Source of the DNA: Brachionus koreanus | Lineage: Eukaryota; Rotifera; Eurotatoria; Ploima; Brachionidae | Length of the DNA: 64,000 nt | Assembly: GCA_016987375.1 (NCBI GenBank) | Contig: PJRA01000077.1 | Coordinates: 789,328-853,327 of the forward strand | Reading direction: 5' to 3' | In this document: positions 50,005 through 61,140 of the stretch, piece by piece | How positions within the stretch are numbered: the first letter of the stretch is position 1 | Layout of the letters: every line of letters starts with the position of its first letter | Made by a program: the position numbers and the translations under genes | The notes under the pieces: generated by a model | Seen by the model: only the letters and a program-made list of their open reading frames with translations | Told to the model about the DNA's origin: nothing | Database searches by the model: none

Positions 50005-50300
50005 GCAAATTGCCGGTTTTGGTTTCTCACAGACAGATACCACGGCACATGCTTCGTATTCGCACTGGGTTGTATCATTTCTCACTGTCACTTAGAATTC
50101 TGGAAGCAAAACAAACAATTTTGACACCATTGGCATCCTTGAGATTTCTTTGCTGAAGCAGCGCGCCAAGGCCGATCAGGCTGGCGTTATTTGATAAAGC
50201 GAGCTCAGTTTTCCATACTTTGTTGAAGAAGGCTGTTTGCTTGAACCAATCCGAGCAGAAACCTTAGCAACTTCACGTTTGATGTTAGGCTGGCGTCGTG
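50005..50300 (-). pseudogene. Ty3/gypsy-type pol scrap (RNase H region)
   Basis: Minus-strand translation yields NNASLIGLGALLQQ, then a spacer, then KIVCFASRILSDSE and YNP, matching the gypsy RT/RNase H junction '(T)DAS..GLGA.L.Q......PVA(Y/F)ASR.L...E..Y'. The Asp of the first motif is replaced, and stops lie on both sides. GC content is higher than the neighbourhood. Inactive fragment of an LTR retrotransposon. No LTRs found. Confidence 0.65.
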
Positions 50301-50369
50301 AAATACTTGAAATTTAGCTTCGGTTGGTTTGTGATGCTTTCTGATGTCATTTTAACTTTTGCCTAAACC

Positions 50370-50564
50370 CTAAAATAATTTATCTCTATAGAGATTAATT
50401 GCTAGTAGTTTGAGTTTTTGTCCAATACGCCTTGCATTTTGACCAATACCGAGCTTAACTTCAGCATCAGTGATACAACCCATAGTTTTGGAGATTATTT
50501 TTGGGAATATTTCTTTCAACATCGAGTTTCTGTGTTGTTTGTGTTTCTTTCTATCTATGGCCAT
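50370..50564 (-). CDS. Small unidentified reading frame
   Basis: A 64-codon frame with ATG, Lys/Arg/Ile-rich (MAIDRKKHKQHRNSMLKEIF...). No domain known to me. It lies just beyond the gypsy scrap, shares its less AT-rich composition and may be part of the same dead element. Weak call. Confidence 0.2.
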   Translation of the reverse strand: MAIDRKKHKQHRNSMLKEIFPKIISKTMGCITDAEVKLGIGQNARRIGQKLKLLAINLYRDKLF

Positions 50565-50870
50565 GATGTTTATTATTTTGCCAAATAATACAAAATAACA
50601 GAAATTCAGCTTTTATTCTTATGACTATATGTATAGTGGGTCTCTCATCAGCTTTGCTTTCTTGTAACAAACATTTCAACCAGTAATATATGTGTAAGCG
50701 GTTTGAAGCAGCCTTTAATTTTAGAACAATTATTAAAAAATTTTTTTATTTAAAAAGGTATCATTAAAATTTTAATTAATATTTATTTATTCAAAAATAA
50801 AAATGAAATTTTGACTTTATTTTAAAATAAAAAAATTAGAAGAAAAATAAAATTCTAGATTTTTAGTTAT

Positions 50871-53800
50871 TTAAGACTGTTCTATAAGCTCCAGTGTTTC
50901 TGTAGTTATTTGAGCTCTTTCAAGTGGAGTTATGGATTGAACATAGTGACTTAGATGTTCTTTAAGATCAGGAGCAGATTGAAAAACTTCTTTTAGCTGA
51001 GGTGGTTGAAGTTTGAGCAAAACTTGATGTGATATTGGCTTAATACGCTGACAGCACTTAATAAATCCCTCCCAAACTTTGGCGTTTTTCCAAATTTGCT
51101 TACCAATCAAACGCTGCATCATACTTACTACAAAAGAGGATAGTTTTGGATATATTGTCAACGACTGAATAACTGTACGCATATAAAGAGTGGGTATTGG
51201 ATTTATTTCTATCAATTGTTGAATAACATTGGCCAGTACTTCTTGGTTATAGACTTGCTTCTCAGCAAAGCATAAAGAAGTTGCATTTATAACTGTTTTT
51301 AAGTCACAACTTGACGGTTCAATTTGATGAAGGGCAACCAAGAGTTCACTTGGTGAAACTGGACTCTTATGAACCGGTACATTCGTGTTCATTCCTAATA
51401 ATCTATTAAAGACTTCTTTTACTACAGCAGTTGATAGTTTTATTAGCTGAGGAAGAGATGAAATTATTTCGGCTTTAGTCAATCCATTCAAAATTGGGAT
51501 CAAGAATCGAACATCAGGAAGTTTAGATGAATACAAAAATCTGACTTTATTTATCAGATCAATGGACGGATGAGTTTTTTCAGTCAAAATGTGAATAATT
51601 CTTAGCACTAAGGTTTCAGAATTTGGAGGAAAATCTTGAATCAATTTGAGTAATTCTTGGCTTTCCATGCCAATTTTTTTAATTGGTTCTTCTAATGTTT
51701 TCAATATGACACGTTTTATTTCGGAAATTGCCCCAATATACACATCAGTTAATCCATTTATTAATTTATGATTTACAGGCATTAAGTTTAAATAAAGATA
51801 GAGACATGATTTAATCATATCTTCGTTCCAACTACTGGTATCAAGTAGTTCTTGGCTTTCATCGACAACTTCATTAATGATCTCCGATGGAGGTGTAGGC
51901 TCATTCAAAAACTTCAACCGCGTAAATGCGTATTCCTAAAAGTTTTTAAGATTTTAGAATATATTGAAATATTAGTTGAAAAATTAAAAAACAAGAATTT
52001 TGAGATATAAATGAGTTACTTAAAAAAAAAAACTTGCTTATATTCGAAATGAACATAATTTAAATAGAAATCAATCAATTTATTTTTCAAAAAGAAACCA
52101 AAAATCTAAAAAAATAAGTCAAAATTTTGACTCAACTTTGACTTTTGACTAACTCTGGTATACCTAAATGTTTTGTATCTAGACTTCAGACTTTGTTTTG
52201 GTTCACATGTAAAGGATAATAATATATTTACAGAAAAATTAAACCACAAAATAACAAATTCTGAGCCATTGTATTTTTTAAACTTTTTTATACCAATCTA
52301 GTACCCTACTGGCTTTAAACACATTTTCACCTTCTATTTGACATATTTGACAGTATCTCAGGCCAGTGTATCCCCAGAATACTTCGCAGGCTTCCAGTAT
52401 GGAAGGTGTTCAGACTTCTTTTATCAGATTCACACATTCCCCAACATTCACTTCCATACATCAGTGTTGTTTTTACTACAGAATTGTACAGTTTGAGTTT
52501 TGTTTCCTTGCTATAGCTGGTTGATTTCCAAGCTGGTCGGAGTCTAGCAAAGGTAATCTTTGCTTTAGCAAGTCTTTTCTTAATGTCTCTTTGTGCTCCC
52601 ATTGTTGTACTAATGGTGCTTCTTAAGTATGTAAATTCGTTTACACACTCGACTTGTGAATCATCAATGGTGATCGGGGTGTCCAATTTAGTGTTTATGC
52701 ACATTACTTTTGTTTTGGCCATATTTATTTCGAGTCATGCTGAACTATACAAAAGAACAAATTCTGAGCCATTGAGTCAATGCATTAAGAACAAAAGATT
52801 GCGATGGCTTGGACATATACTTAGAATGAAAGAAAAAAGAATACCAAAAAAGGCCNNNNNNNNNNNNNNNNNNNNNNNNNNNNNNNNNNNNNNNNNNNNN
52901 NNNNNNNNNNNNNNNNNNNNNNNNNNNGATATGGGGAGAAGCAATGGTGAAGGCAAAAGATCGACTTGAGTGGAAATCAAAAGTAATGACCCTATGCTCC
53001 ACAAGGAGTGAATAAGGAAAAAAAAATTTGACATATTTCACTAGTTATACTGCTATTGCTGATATGCCTTTTTTCCAATAATGACCCTACAGAACCAAAA
53101 TTTCAAATTTTTAATTATTTAATTTTTTTGAATTAAATAATCAAAGAGTTAGTCATAACATTTTTAGAAGCATTCGATTCTGTTTATTTTGGCATAAAAT
53201 ATGACTTTAAGTTTTAGAAATAAAAAGATGCCAAAATCGAAAATATCCAATAAAAAAGGAAAAAATTATGACTCAACATGATATTTCTCTATGATATAAA
53301 GCAAATTTCAATAAATTTCTAACCCTTTTCCCATCGAAGCCATACTATAACTATTTTTTTTCATTTTATTTTATAAATAGAATAATTTTTACTAATTAAT
53401 AATGTGAGCAAATATATAAAAATGTAATACAAAATTAAAACTACCTCAATAACTTGAGAAAATTGGCTTCTTTCATACAAATTCAAGCATATTGCACAAG
53501 CATTTTCCCTAAGGATTTGATTTGAAAGCCCAGTAAAATAAAGTAGTATTTGAATTAACTGATTTCTTTGCTTGGATCTAGTAATAATCAATTCAGACAA
53601 TGTGCTCATATTAAACAAATATTTTTCCTTATCTTTGCACGCTTCTTTTAAAAGTTCAAATGATTTCTCAGTCAAATGTGGAACTTGAGTAATAAATTTC
53701 GAGAAAAGCATATCTTTTTGGTCTTTTCTTTCTTGGAGATTTTTCAAAATCATAATTAGTATTTTGTCGTATTCAGTTTCACAAAATTCTATTTCCGAAT

Positions 53801-56655
53801 GTAATATTCTTTCATTCTTTTCAATAATTTCCATTCTGTCTTTTCCTACTTCTATTATATCTTCTTCCTCTTCTTCTTTGACATCCAACCCATTTTCAAG
53901 TTTGTACCTTGTGTATTTTAAAGAATTTCTCTTGTGCAACGCGCTTTTTAATTTAATATAACTATTGAACATCCAAATTAAAGCAAGATCTAGCCGCTTT
54001 TTGACATCTTCGAAAATATAGTTCATCAAATCTTAAAATAATTACTGAATATTAATTCAAACTAAGAGTTGCATTTTATTATTAAAATAGTAAGAAAAAA
54101 ATACTTATAAATTTTTAAATAATCATATCAAACTTAAAATTGTTATTAATAAAGAATTAAATTATCTTCTTTTCCTATAAGCCACTCTTTCTCAACGATA
54201 TTTTTTTTAATTTGAATCTGAGTGCTAAATGCTCAAAATAAATAAGCAAAAAAATTTAATTAAATAAATAATTTCTAAACAAAACGCAAATTATTTTTGT
54301 TTTTTAAAAAATTTTCTAAAATTTTACAGTAAATAGATTTGGTAAAGTAAAAATTTTTTTCAAATTTGATCAAAAAATTTAAAAAGCGCAATTAAACTTC
54401 AATGCATTTTTTTTAGAAATAAAAATCCTTTTTCAACCGGTTAAAAATAAAGCTTTGAAATATTACAGAAATTTGAAAATTTTTGATCAAATTTCAAAAA
54501 TAAAATTTCACAACAATTTTTACTCTGTCAAATACAAACTGACTATGATCATTAAAAATTGATCATACAATTTAAACAAATTTGAAGTGATTTTTATCTT
54601 CAAGTTGAAATTGATGAAAAATTCAAATATCTTTTCTTATTTAAATTTAAATTTATATTATTTGTTTTTATTTTCTGATTAAAAAACTTTATAGTAAAAT
54701 ATTTTACTTTTTAAACTAGTAAAAATGAGTAGATAATTTTAAAATCAAAGGTATTTAAATTGATCATCAAATTTAACTAGTATTTTTATGATGCAAAATT
54801 TGGTATATCTTTAAAATTTTTTAAATTATCCGATAAATAACATTGATGAATAATTGATTATTTTAATCATTAAAGTTTGATCGCAGGGATTATTTTGCTT
54901 TAAATTGTGTCAAAAAAATTAAATTTTGCTAATTACTTTGATCATATGTATCAATAGTGGTAGATTCAATTAAAGTTTTTTTTCGGACCAAACATGCCTC
55001 TTTATTTTTGGATATAATTTCATCCGAATCAAGTATTCTTGTATAAGTTTTATTAAACAAATCTCGGATTTGTTCTTGATTAAATTTCGTAGCCATGTTG
55101 TTAGTGACATCATTTAGCTTAAAAGTTTTGTTCGATGCTGGCTTATTGAGATTAGATGGCAAGGTTTTGGTGGGTGTTGTGGTCAAAGATTGTTGTCTAT
55201 TAAAAGAAGTCTTTGTTGACTCGGAATAATCAATTTTTTCCGATTTAATTTTCATTTTAAATTTAAGCTCTTCATCCTCCTCATCATCTAAATCTTCGTC
55301 ATCAACTGTCAGTATGGATTGTGAGCTAGACAAGTCGCCCATATAGCTAACCATCATTTGAGCCAGCTGACGGATCTGTTGGTTAGCACCTGCATTTGAA
55401 ATTGGCTTGTATTCCTGAGTAAATTTCGATGTCATGCTATCAGGTAAATTTGTCATGGTCACCAAGACCAAATCGGCTACATTCTCTTTATTTCTAAGCT
55501 TTTCGACTAAAGTCTCTACTGATTTTTCTTGGTTTTTATCAGCTCCTAGTTTGGCTTTTTTGGATTCAGATCCGTTTTGCGTTTGATTCATTCGTTTCTT
55601 ATTCGACTCAGCAATCAAATTTTTAGGTATTAATCTATTTATTTCGTTATTTGAACATCCCAATTCATTAAGCAAAGCAGTCAATTCAGTCACAAAACCA
55701 ATACATAAACTCGACTTGCAAATCGACTGAATTTGAAGTTTCATTTGTTTTTTTACTGCATTCACTTGAGATTTACCAAGTGTAGGTGGCATATTTGCTA
55801 ATATTTTCGAAAAGGTCTCAAGCACTGTATTAATAAACTCGGGTCTTTGTTTGGCCACATTGCTCAATACACAAATAGATGTAATCAAATTTACCGATGA
55901 TATGTGATTAGACAAAGTATATTCAAGTAATTTTTTCAAATGATAGCGGCCTTCTTCTTTCATTTCATCCCTGTTGAACAACTCGCTTTCGTCTTGTTCA
56001 AGCTGGTCAACTGAAAAATCAGATCTGTTTACATGTGGAACTATGGACTCTTTCAACCTTTCGGACATGCACAATATAAGAATCTCTAAGAATTTGATAC
56101 AGCATGTGCGAATGCCATCGTTGTCTGAGTCAAGTTGGGCAGCAATATGATTTTTCATATCTAAAATAGTATACCAAGTTTGTTTGTGATGTTCTTCCAA
56201 TTGACTTTGATGTCGGACAATCCATTTTAAGGTGTTTTTGTATATGTTTATCATAGCTAAATAGGATCGTTTTTGTACACCTACATTTTCATCAAATAAA
56301 AGATAGCGAAAGTTGTCTATTACTTTGAAAATTGTTTCAAAGTCTTTTTTACATGCTTCTTCAATGAAAGAAACAACAAACTTTTTTACCTCGCCAGACT
56401 TGTCTAATTGAAATTGAAGAATTTCCTTCAAAAAAAATTAATTTTATATCAATTTGAATGAGATTAGAAAACGAAATCTACATCAAGAAAGTTGTCCAAA
56501 AGTTCTGGATTTTTGTGCACAATCAATTCCTGGACATTTTTCAAGTTAGAAAGACGAACTGAATCTTTAAGACTAATCGATGCCTCATTCAGCAATTCGG
56601 CTATTTTTTCCAGCGTGTCGTCTACTGATACATTTTTTTCCTCATCAACTTCCAT
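50871..56655 (-). CDS. SYMPK: Symplekin (4 exons)
   Basis: Nuclear scaffold of the cleavage/polyadenylation and histone pre-mRNA processing machinery (Pta1 in yeast). CDS complement of join 50871-51935, 53445-54031, 54937-56425, 56482-56655 (3315 nt, 1104 residues; all phases close). Exon 1 ends LDNFLD and exon 2 opens EILQFQLDKSGEVKKFVV, restoring the conserved N-terminal HEAT-repeat region that binds Ssu72. Exon 2 continues through an acidic low-complexity stretch (VDDEDLDDEEDEE). Exon 3 carries FEDVKKRLDLALIW. Exon 4 is the well-conserved C-terminal domain: RFLYSSKLPDVRFLIPILNG, LPQLIKLSTAVVKEVFNRLL, PSELLVALHQI and VWEGFIKCCQRIKP. Length is near the animal norm (about 1100-1270), with a shorter C-terminal tail. 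Intron 3 contains a LINE insertion; intron 2 (54032-54936) is featureless AT. Confidence 0.95.
52349..53025. mobile_element. Twin-primed (5'-inverted) LINE insertion with 13-bp TSD
   Basis: The left part (about 52349-52737) reads on the minus strand: LEINMAKTKVMCIN through RLAKAKITFARLRPAWKSTS and LMYGSECW to GIHWPEILSN, the post-RT region of an endonuclease-type LINE. The right part (about 52738-53025) reads on the plus strand and carries the very next residues: AELYKRTNSEPLSQCIKNKR, LRWLGHILRM, then after a 72-N gap WGEAMVKAKDRLEWKSKVM ... LCSTRSE-stop, GG and a nine-A tail. The insertion is bracketed by the exact direct repeat ATTTGACATATTT (52336-52348, 53026-53038). Inverted 5' piece, contiguous 3' piece, A-tail and TSD are the signature of twin priming. 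The 3'UTR is almost absent, as in RTE-like LINEs. Located in symplekin intron 3. Confidence 0.85.
52856..52927. other. Assembly gap (72 N)
   Basis: Inside the 3' part of the LINE insertion. The coding frame on the two sides differs, so the true gap length may not be 72. Confidence 0.99.
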
Positions 56656-57157
56656 TTTTTTTATTTAAATTTTTTAATTCTCCTCAATATTTATTATTTC
56701 AATATTAATTTAAAAAAGAAAATTTATTTTGCAAATAAAACTTAAAATTTGAATTGTTTTGAAATTTTTAATTCTTAAAATTTAGATTGCAATAAGCTAG
56801 TTGTTTTTTTAAAGCCTAACTTGAAAGAAAAAGCAAATAATTTGTGACTAGCTACATAAAAATTTCTTTTTGTAAAAAAAGTAGAAAAGTGAATTTAGAG
56901 ACACAAAAACATATTAAAATATATTAACACATTATTAAAAAATTTTTGATTCTTCTTTCAGCTAAGAAATTTTTTTTTCCTAAATATAATTAATTTTCAG
57001 ATTTAAAGGAAAAAAATTATTTTAATTCTTTTTTTAAATGAATTCTGGAAAAAATTGTCAAAATTCTTTCTGCTTTTATTTGTTTATATACAAACTTTTT
57101 TATTAAAAATTCTATTAATTAATAAAAATTTTAATTTAATTTGGTTTTTGTTTTTGC
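56656..57157. other. Symplekin upstream region
   Basis: Region upstream of the minus-strand symplekin start. AT-rich, with an open but low-complexity Phe/Leu/Ile frame on the plus strand from 57055, not considered coding. Confidence 0.4.
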
Positions 57158-57351
57158 AAATTATTGGCAGAATAAAAATAATTTTACATTTTTACATTTT
57201 CATATTTTTAGATTTTTTTGTGCAATATTTAAGAAATTTTTTAATTTTATTTTGTTTACCAAATAATTTTAGAGAGTTTTTTAATTTTCTGAAAAATCTA
57301 AAAATATGAAAATATAAAAATGTAAAATTATTTTCATTCTGCCAAATTATT
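57158..57351. repeat. Long hairpin (about 60-bp arms)
   Basis: Arm 57158-57217 (AAATTATTGGCAGAATAAAA ...) is inverted at 57291-57351 (... TTTTCATTCTGCCAAATTAT) with only a few mismatches, separated by about 73 bp. Could be a small MITE or a transcribed hairpin. No target duplication was identified. Confidence 0.7.
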
Positions 57352-59127
57352 AGGGTGAGTCTTAAAAAAAATTTCGCGATTTTTTAATTTATTTGTATTT
57401 ACCAATAAAAAAAAGCAATCTTCAAGTTAGCTTATCTTCAAAATATTAACCATTATGCTCTTTGGTCTTTTGTCATCTATTAGCGAGTAGTTCGATTCCT
57501 CTCTCATACCATTCACGGCTTTTACAGTCAAAAAAACTCACGACATTCTACTCAACTTGGTCTTGGTTAGTAAAATGCCATTCTCTAGAAGAAAATAAGC
57601 CATTGAGCGAAAAAGATGATGATCATAATGAGAAAGATTTGGACTATATGCTGGGTGAGGATGATTCCAGCTCTTTTAATTTTTCCATTGCTCTGCCATC
57701 TTTTAAAATACGCAAAATATTATGACTCAAATTAAAAGTATAAAGATTTTTGTAAATTTGTAAATCTTGATGAAAATTTTTAGTTAATTGTTTTTTTTTC
57801 TTCTCCCTAAAACTAGGAACTATTTGAAATAGTATTATAGTCAACTCAAGTTGAACCTGCATAGAGGGATGGAAATTTTGTTGCTTCATGTAATAATCTC
57901 TTGTTTATTTTAGTAAGAGTAGTAAATTTCAAAGGTTAATCAACAGGTTAGTGCCCTTATCAACTAATAAACACTTCATTTATTTATTCAGTTATTTTTA
58001 TTAAATTAAAATAAAAAATTAATTATTTTTTATATCTGATTTATCTCAATAAATAGGCAAGAATATTATAAAATAAAAATTTTTTAAAAACTAAAAAATA
58101 TATGCCGTATTATGGTCTGTTAAGAATTCATAGTTGCTGCTTTATCAAAGACTTTTCAATTTTAAAATAAATCAAAGAATTATAAAATTAAAGCAATTCA
58201 CTGTTTAAATTTTCAATCCAATACTTAAATAGCTTTGATTTGTCTTTTCAAATAAAATGTGAATTGTGTGGGTTGAATGAATGAATGTTTCCAGCTTTTA
58301 CGAACATTTGATTAATCTACAAGTATTTCTTAATAAACCACCTCGCTATACATTCTTCATTAAAGCTACAATAGATTTGAATATTTTTTTCTTTGAATTG
58401 TACGAATTAGAATATTTAGCAATTTTTTAATTATTTCAAAAATATCAACGAATTTTATTTTAGCTTATCAATTTCTTTTTATTATCTAATTTAACAAATT
58501 TAAATGAGGATTCATTTTAATTTTATAATTAATGTTAAATTTTAACATTAAGTTTTCAGACAAAATTAAGTAAATATAAAAATTTTTGAACAAACTTGCT
58601 TTCATAAATAGCTTTAATCGATAAGTTTTCTCTCATTTTATTTAATTTTAGAATTAGTAAAAAAATCAAATAACTTGATAAATTATAAGAATGATTTTAT
58701 TTAAATAAAATATTTAGAATCACTTGTAATCTGGTAAATAAACTATTTGAATAAAAAAATTTAGATTTATTTCTTTTGTTTTTTTGGAAATTAATTAGTT
58801 AATTTTTATGAAGAGGTTTACGAATAATTATAATGGAACATATGATGGAATAAAAGCAAATAGATTAATAAATTGATGCTAATAGAAATAAATTTAAGTG
58901 ATGTCGAAGTTTAATTATTTTAGATATTTATCTAATAAACTTTTAGTTTGCTCCTAGATTAGAAGGTGGCTTACGATTTTGTTTTTTCTATTTTTTCGAA
59001 AGATGCTTCAAATATCAGCATTTCGAATTAAATAAATAATTTTGTTATTTGATTTTTATATGTATAATATATCTATATATATTTATATTTGTATAAAACA
59101 TTTATTATTTATTTTTTAGATAAAATC
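57352..59127. other. Intergenic, mostly featureless
   Basis: Contains one less AT-biased patch at 57462-57725 with an 87-codon plus-strand frame (ends LDYMLGEDDSSSF... in its last third) that I cannot assign and regard as doubtful. The rest to 59127 is AT-rich, without recognisable structure. Confidence 0.4.
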
Positions 59128-59601
59128 ATGTCTAAAAAGTTCAAAATAGAATTAGATGATGATGTATTAAAAAAGCTAAAATATGAAGACTTGATGCTGG
59201 TATTGGGAATTCAAAAGCTTAGTGAATCTAAAAAATATGAGACGGACAAAAGTTTAGCAGAAATTGGAAAGCAGAGTTTCGAAGAGACAACAAAAGCGAA
59301 AAAATCCAATCCGATAGTCGAAATTATTCAGAAAAAAAATATTACAAATAGTGAAATAAGCAACGAAGAAAAAATTGAGAAGAAAGAGGAAATTGTTAGT
59401 AGATCAAGTAATAAAGAATTAGAATCAAAGTTGATTGAACAAAAAAAAGAAACCAAAAAAGAGATATCAAAAGACAAAAATGATCAGCAAGGATTTATGA
59501 AACCTGAAAAAGAAAAGCCTCAATTGAAGATCAATTTTCAAATTATATCAATTAATCACGATTTGACCATCGAAGACAATATAAACATAGCAAAGCATTA
59601 A
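59128..59601 (+). CDS. Hypothetical Lys/Glu-rich protein
   Basis: A 157-residue frame starting MSKKFKIELDDDVLKKLKYE at an ATG 9 nt after a TTTTTTAG acceptor-like site (so a 5'UTR intron or earlier exon is possible). The N-terminus reads like a short helical segment (DDDVLKKLKYEDLMLVLGIQ), followed by a highly charged, probably disordered or coiled-coil region of Lys, Glu, Ser and Asn, and a slightly hydrophobic end (LKINFQIISINHDLTI). No family recognised. It may be a real fast-evolving gene, or the last exon of a longer one. Base composition is AT-rich like the surroundings, which lowers confidence. Confidence 0.4.
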   Translation: MSKKFKIELDDDVLKKLKYEDLMLVLGIQKLSESKKYETDKSLAEIGKQSFEETTKAKKSNPIVEIIQKKNITNSEISNEEKIEKKEEIVSRSSNKELESKLIEQKKETKKEISKDKNDQQGFMKPEKEKPQLKINFQIISINHDLTIEDNINIAKH

Positions 59602-59969
59602 TTTTTGTTTTTTGTCAAATTTAGAGCTAATAAAATTTTTAAAATTTAAATATAAGCTATTTGATCAATTCCTTTTGCTTAGCTGAAATTTTTTCTCAAT
59701 ATCAACAGTCATTTCAAGCTATTTGGATCATAAAATGATCAATTGAGTCTTAGTTCTATTTTTTAAGTATAGTTGATTATTATTTTTATTATTTACTAAG
59801 AATTTAGGTCACTTTGATAATTATAAAACGACAATATAAATTATAAAAAATTATCTAAAAATTATTATTTACAAAATTTTATAAAAAATAATTACATAAG
59901 TATTTATCAAATATTATAATCAAGTTTCAATAAGTCATTCAACATTTTATAAAAATAGAAAAAATCTAC

Positions 59970-60242
59970 TTAATTATTTACGTTCATCAAGCAAGATATC
60001 ATAATTTTAGCTCCTTCAGATAAACATGTAGAAATGCCACCTTTATTTAGATGATGTTTCAGACATGGTTCTGACTTTCCAGTTTCCAATTTTATATCTT
60101 TATTTCGCAGATAATATCCCACTTTTCTCCATGTAACATCCCCGAAGGTTTTCAGTCTCAAGCGCGTTGTATTGTCCATTGAGATGTTACCTCTACTCCC
60201 TTGAGTTTCTTTAACTGTCTTCTTGATAATTACAATTAGCAA
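59970..60242 (-). CDS. Unidentified 90-residue reading frame
   Basis: The minus-strand frame has protein-like composition (for example TRLRLKTFGDVTWRKVGYYL, then EPCLKHHLNKGG) and is clearly less AT-rich than its flanks. The region upstream on this strand loses the frame, so it may be a terminal exon or a mobile-element relic. No domain recognised. Three cysteines, no signal peptide. Confidence 0.3.
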   Translation of the reverse strand: MLIVIIKKTVKETQGSRGNISMDNTTRLRLKTFGDVTWRKVGYYLRNKDIKLETGKSEPCLKHHLNKGGISTCLSEGAKIMISCLMNVNN

Positions 60243-60396
60243 ATTTCAGCTTATATGCTTTTATTAACTGTACTAGTCAATGTCAAACAAACAGATGTAG
60301 TTGCAAAAAAAATCAACTTCTTTTTAATTCAAGATGTCATGGTGATAATTCAGGTTGTAAGAATAAATAAAAATGTTATTTATTGATTAATTTATT

Positions 60397-60489
60397 GATT
60401 AAATAAATTGTTATTTATCATAAATAACAATTTATTTAATCAGTTGTACCAGTAAAAATCTAAAAGTTTTAGATTTTTACTGGTACAAC
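60397..60489. repeat. Two abutting perfect palindromes
   Basis: First: arms 60397-60417 and 60421-60441 (21 bp, GATTAAATAAATTGTTATTT...), 3-nt spacer TCA. Second: arms 60443-60465 and 60467-60489 (23 bp, GTTGTACCAGTAAAAATCTA...), 1-nt centre. Both are perfect, with a single base between them. They would extrude as twin hairpins in DNA or fold in RNA. Confidence 0.9.
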
Positions 60490-60694
60490 AGTAATTTTAC
60501 AAATTTACGTATTCTAAATATTTAATAATAACATATATAAACACAGACCACATTGATCATTTTATTTAAATAAAAAAATATTTCTTATACATCATGAATA
60601 TTCTTAATAAATCAATCATTTAATCCAACAAGTCAAAATCATGACTTGTAATTTTTAAATTTATTCCAACAATTAACAGTTAAGATTTGTGACT

Positions 60695-60932
60695 TTAAAC
60701 ACTCAAAAACCGGAGGGGTCTTTTGAACCCCTTTTGTAACTTCCTGTATTTGTTTTTTTATTCAATAAATTTAATCATTTTTTATAATTTTTTTTTCAAT
60801 CATATCTTAAATCAATAATATTATAAAATTTTTTAATTTTTTCTATAAAATAATTTTATTTTCATTGAAAAAAAGTATTAAAAAAGATTTAAATAAAAGG
60901 GTCAAAAAAGTCATCCGGTTTTTGAGTTTTAA
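60695..60932. mobile_element. TTAA-flanked MITE (family B relative)
   Basis: A 238-bp element, TTAA each side. Left TTAAACACTCAAAAACCGGA, right TCCGGTTTTTGAGTTTTAA. It has the subterminal GGGGTCTTTTGAACCCC palindrome, as in the 25261 element (GGGG...ACCCC). Non-coding. Confidence 0.75.
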
Positions 60933-61140
60933 ACAACTATGCCTAGCAGCTTTCGTCAAAATTTTGTGAACAAACCCGATGTTGTTCAGACACAGGTTGA
61001 TGTATTGAAACCACAAATAAATAAATGTAATTGAGCCTGAGGTGGATCTTGTTGAGCCTCTTATTGATGTTAAACGAAAAAGAGGTCGTTGACGTCCAAG
61101 AAAAAGGAAAGTTGACGATGAGATAGTTGATTAAAATAAG
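60933..61140 (+). pseudogene. Decayed reading frame with AT-hook-like basic patch
   Basis: Directly after the MITE, broken plus-strand frames give MPSSFRQNFVNKPDVVQTQ, then EPEVDLVEPLIDVKRKRGR, stop, RPRKRKVDDEIVD. A GRxRPRK-type basic patch is common in transposon and chromatin proteins. Two stops interrupt it. Compare the GRP-ending scrap at 5045-5153. Origin unknown. Confidence 0.3.

Noticed and set aside
57055..57309. 84-codon Phe/Leu/Ile-rich frame
   Set aside because: Runs through the A/T-rich hairpin arm; composition artefact.
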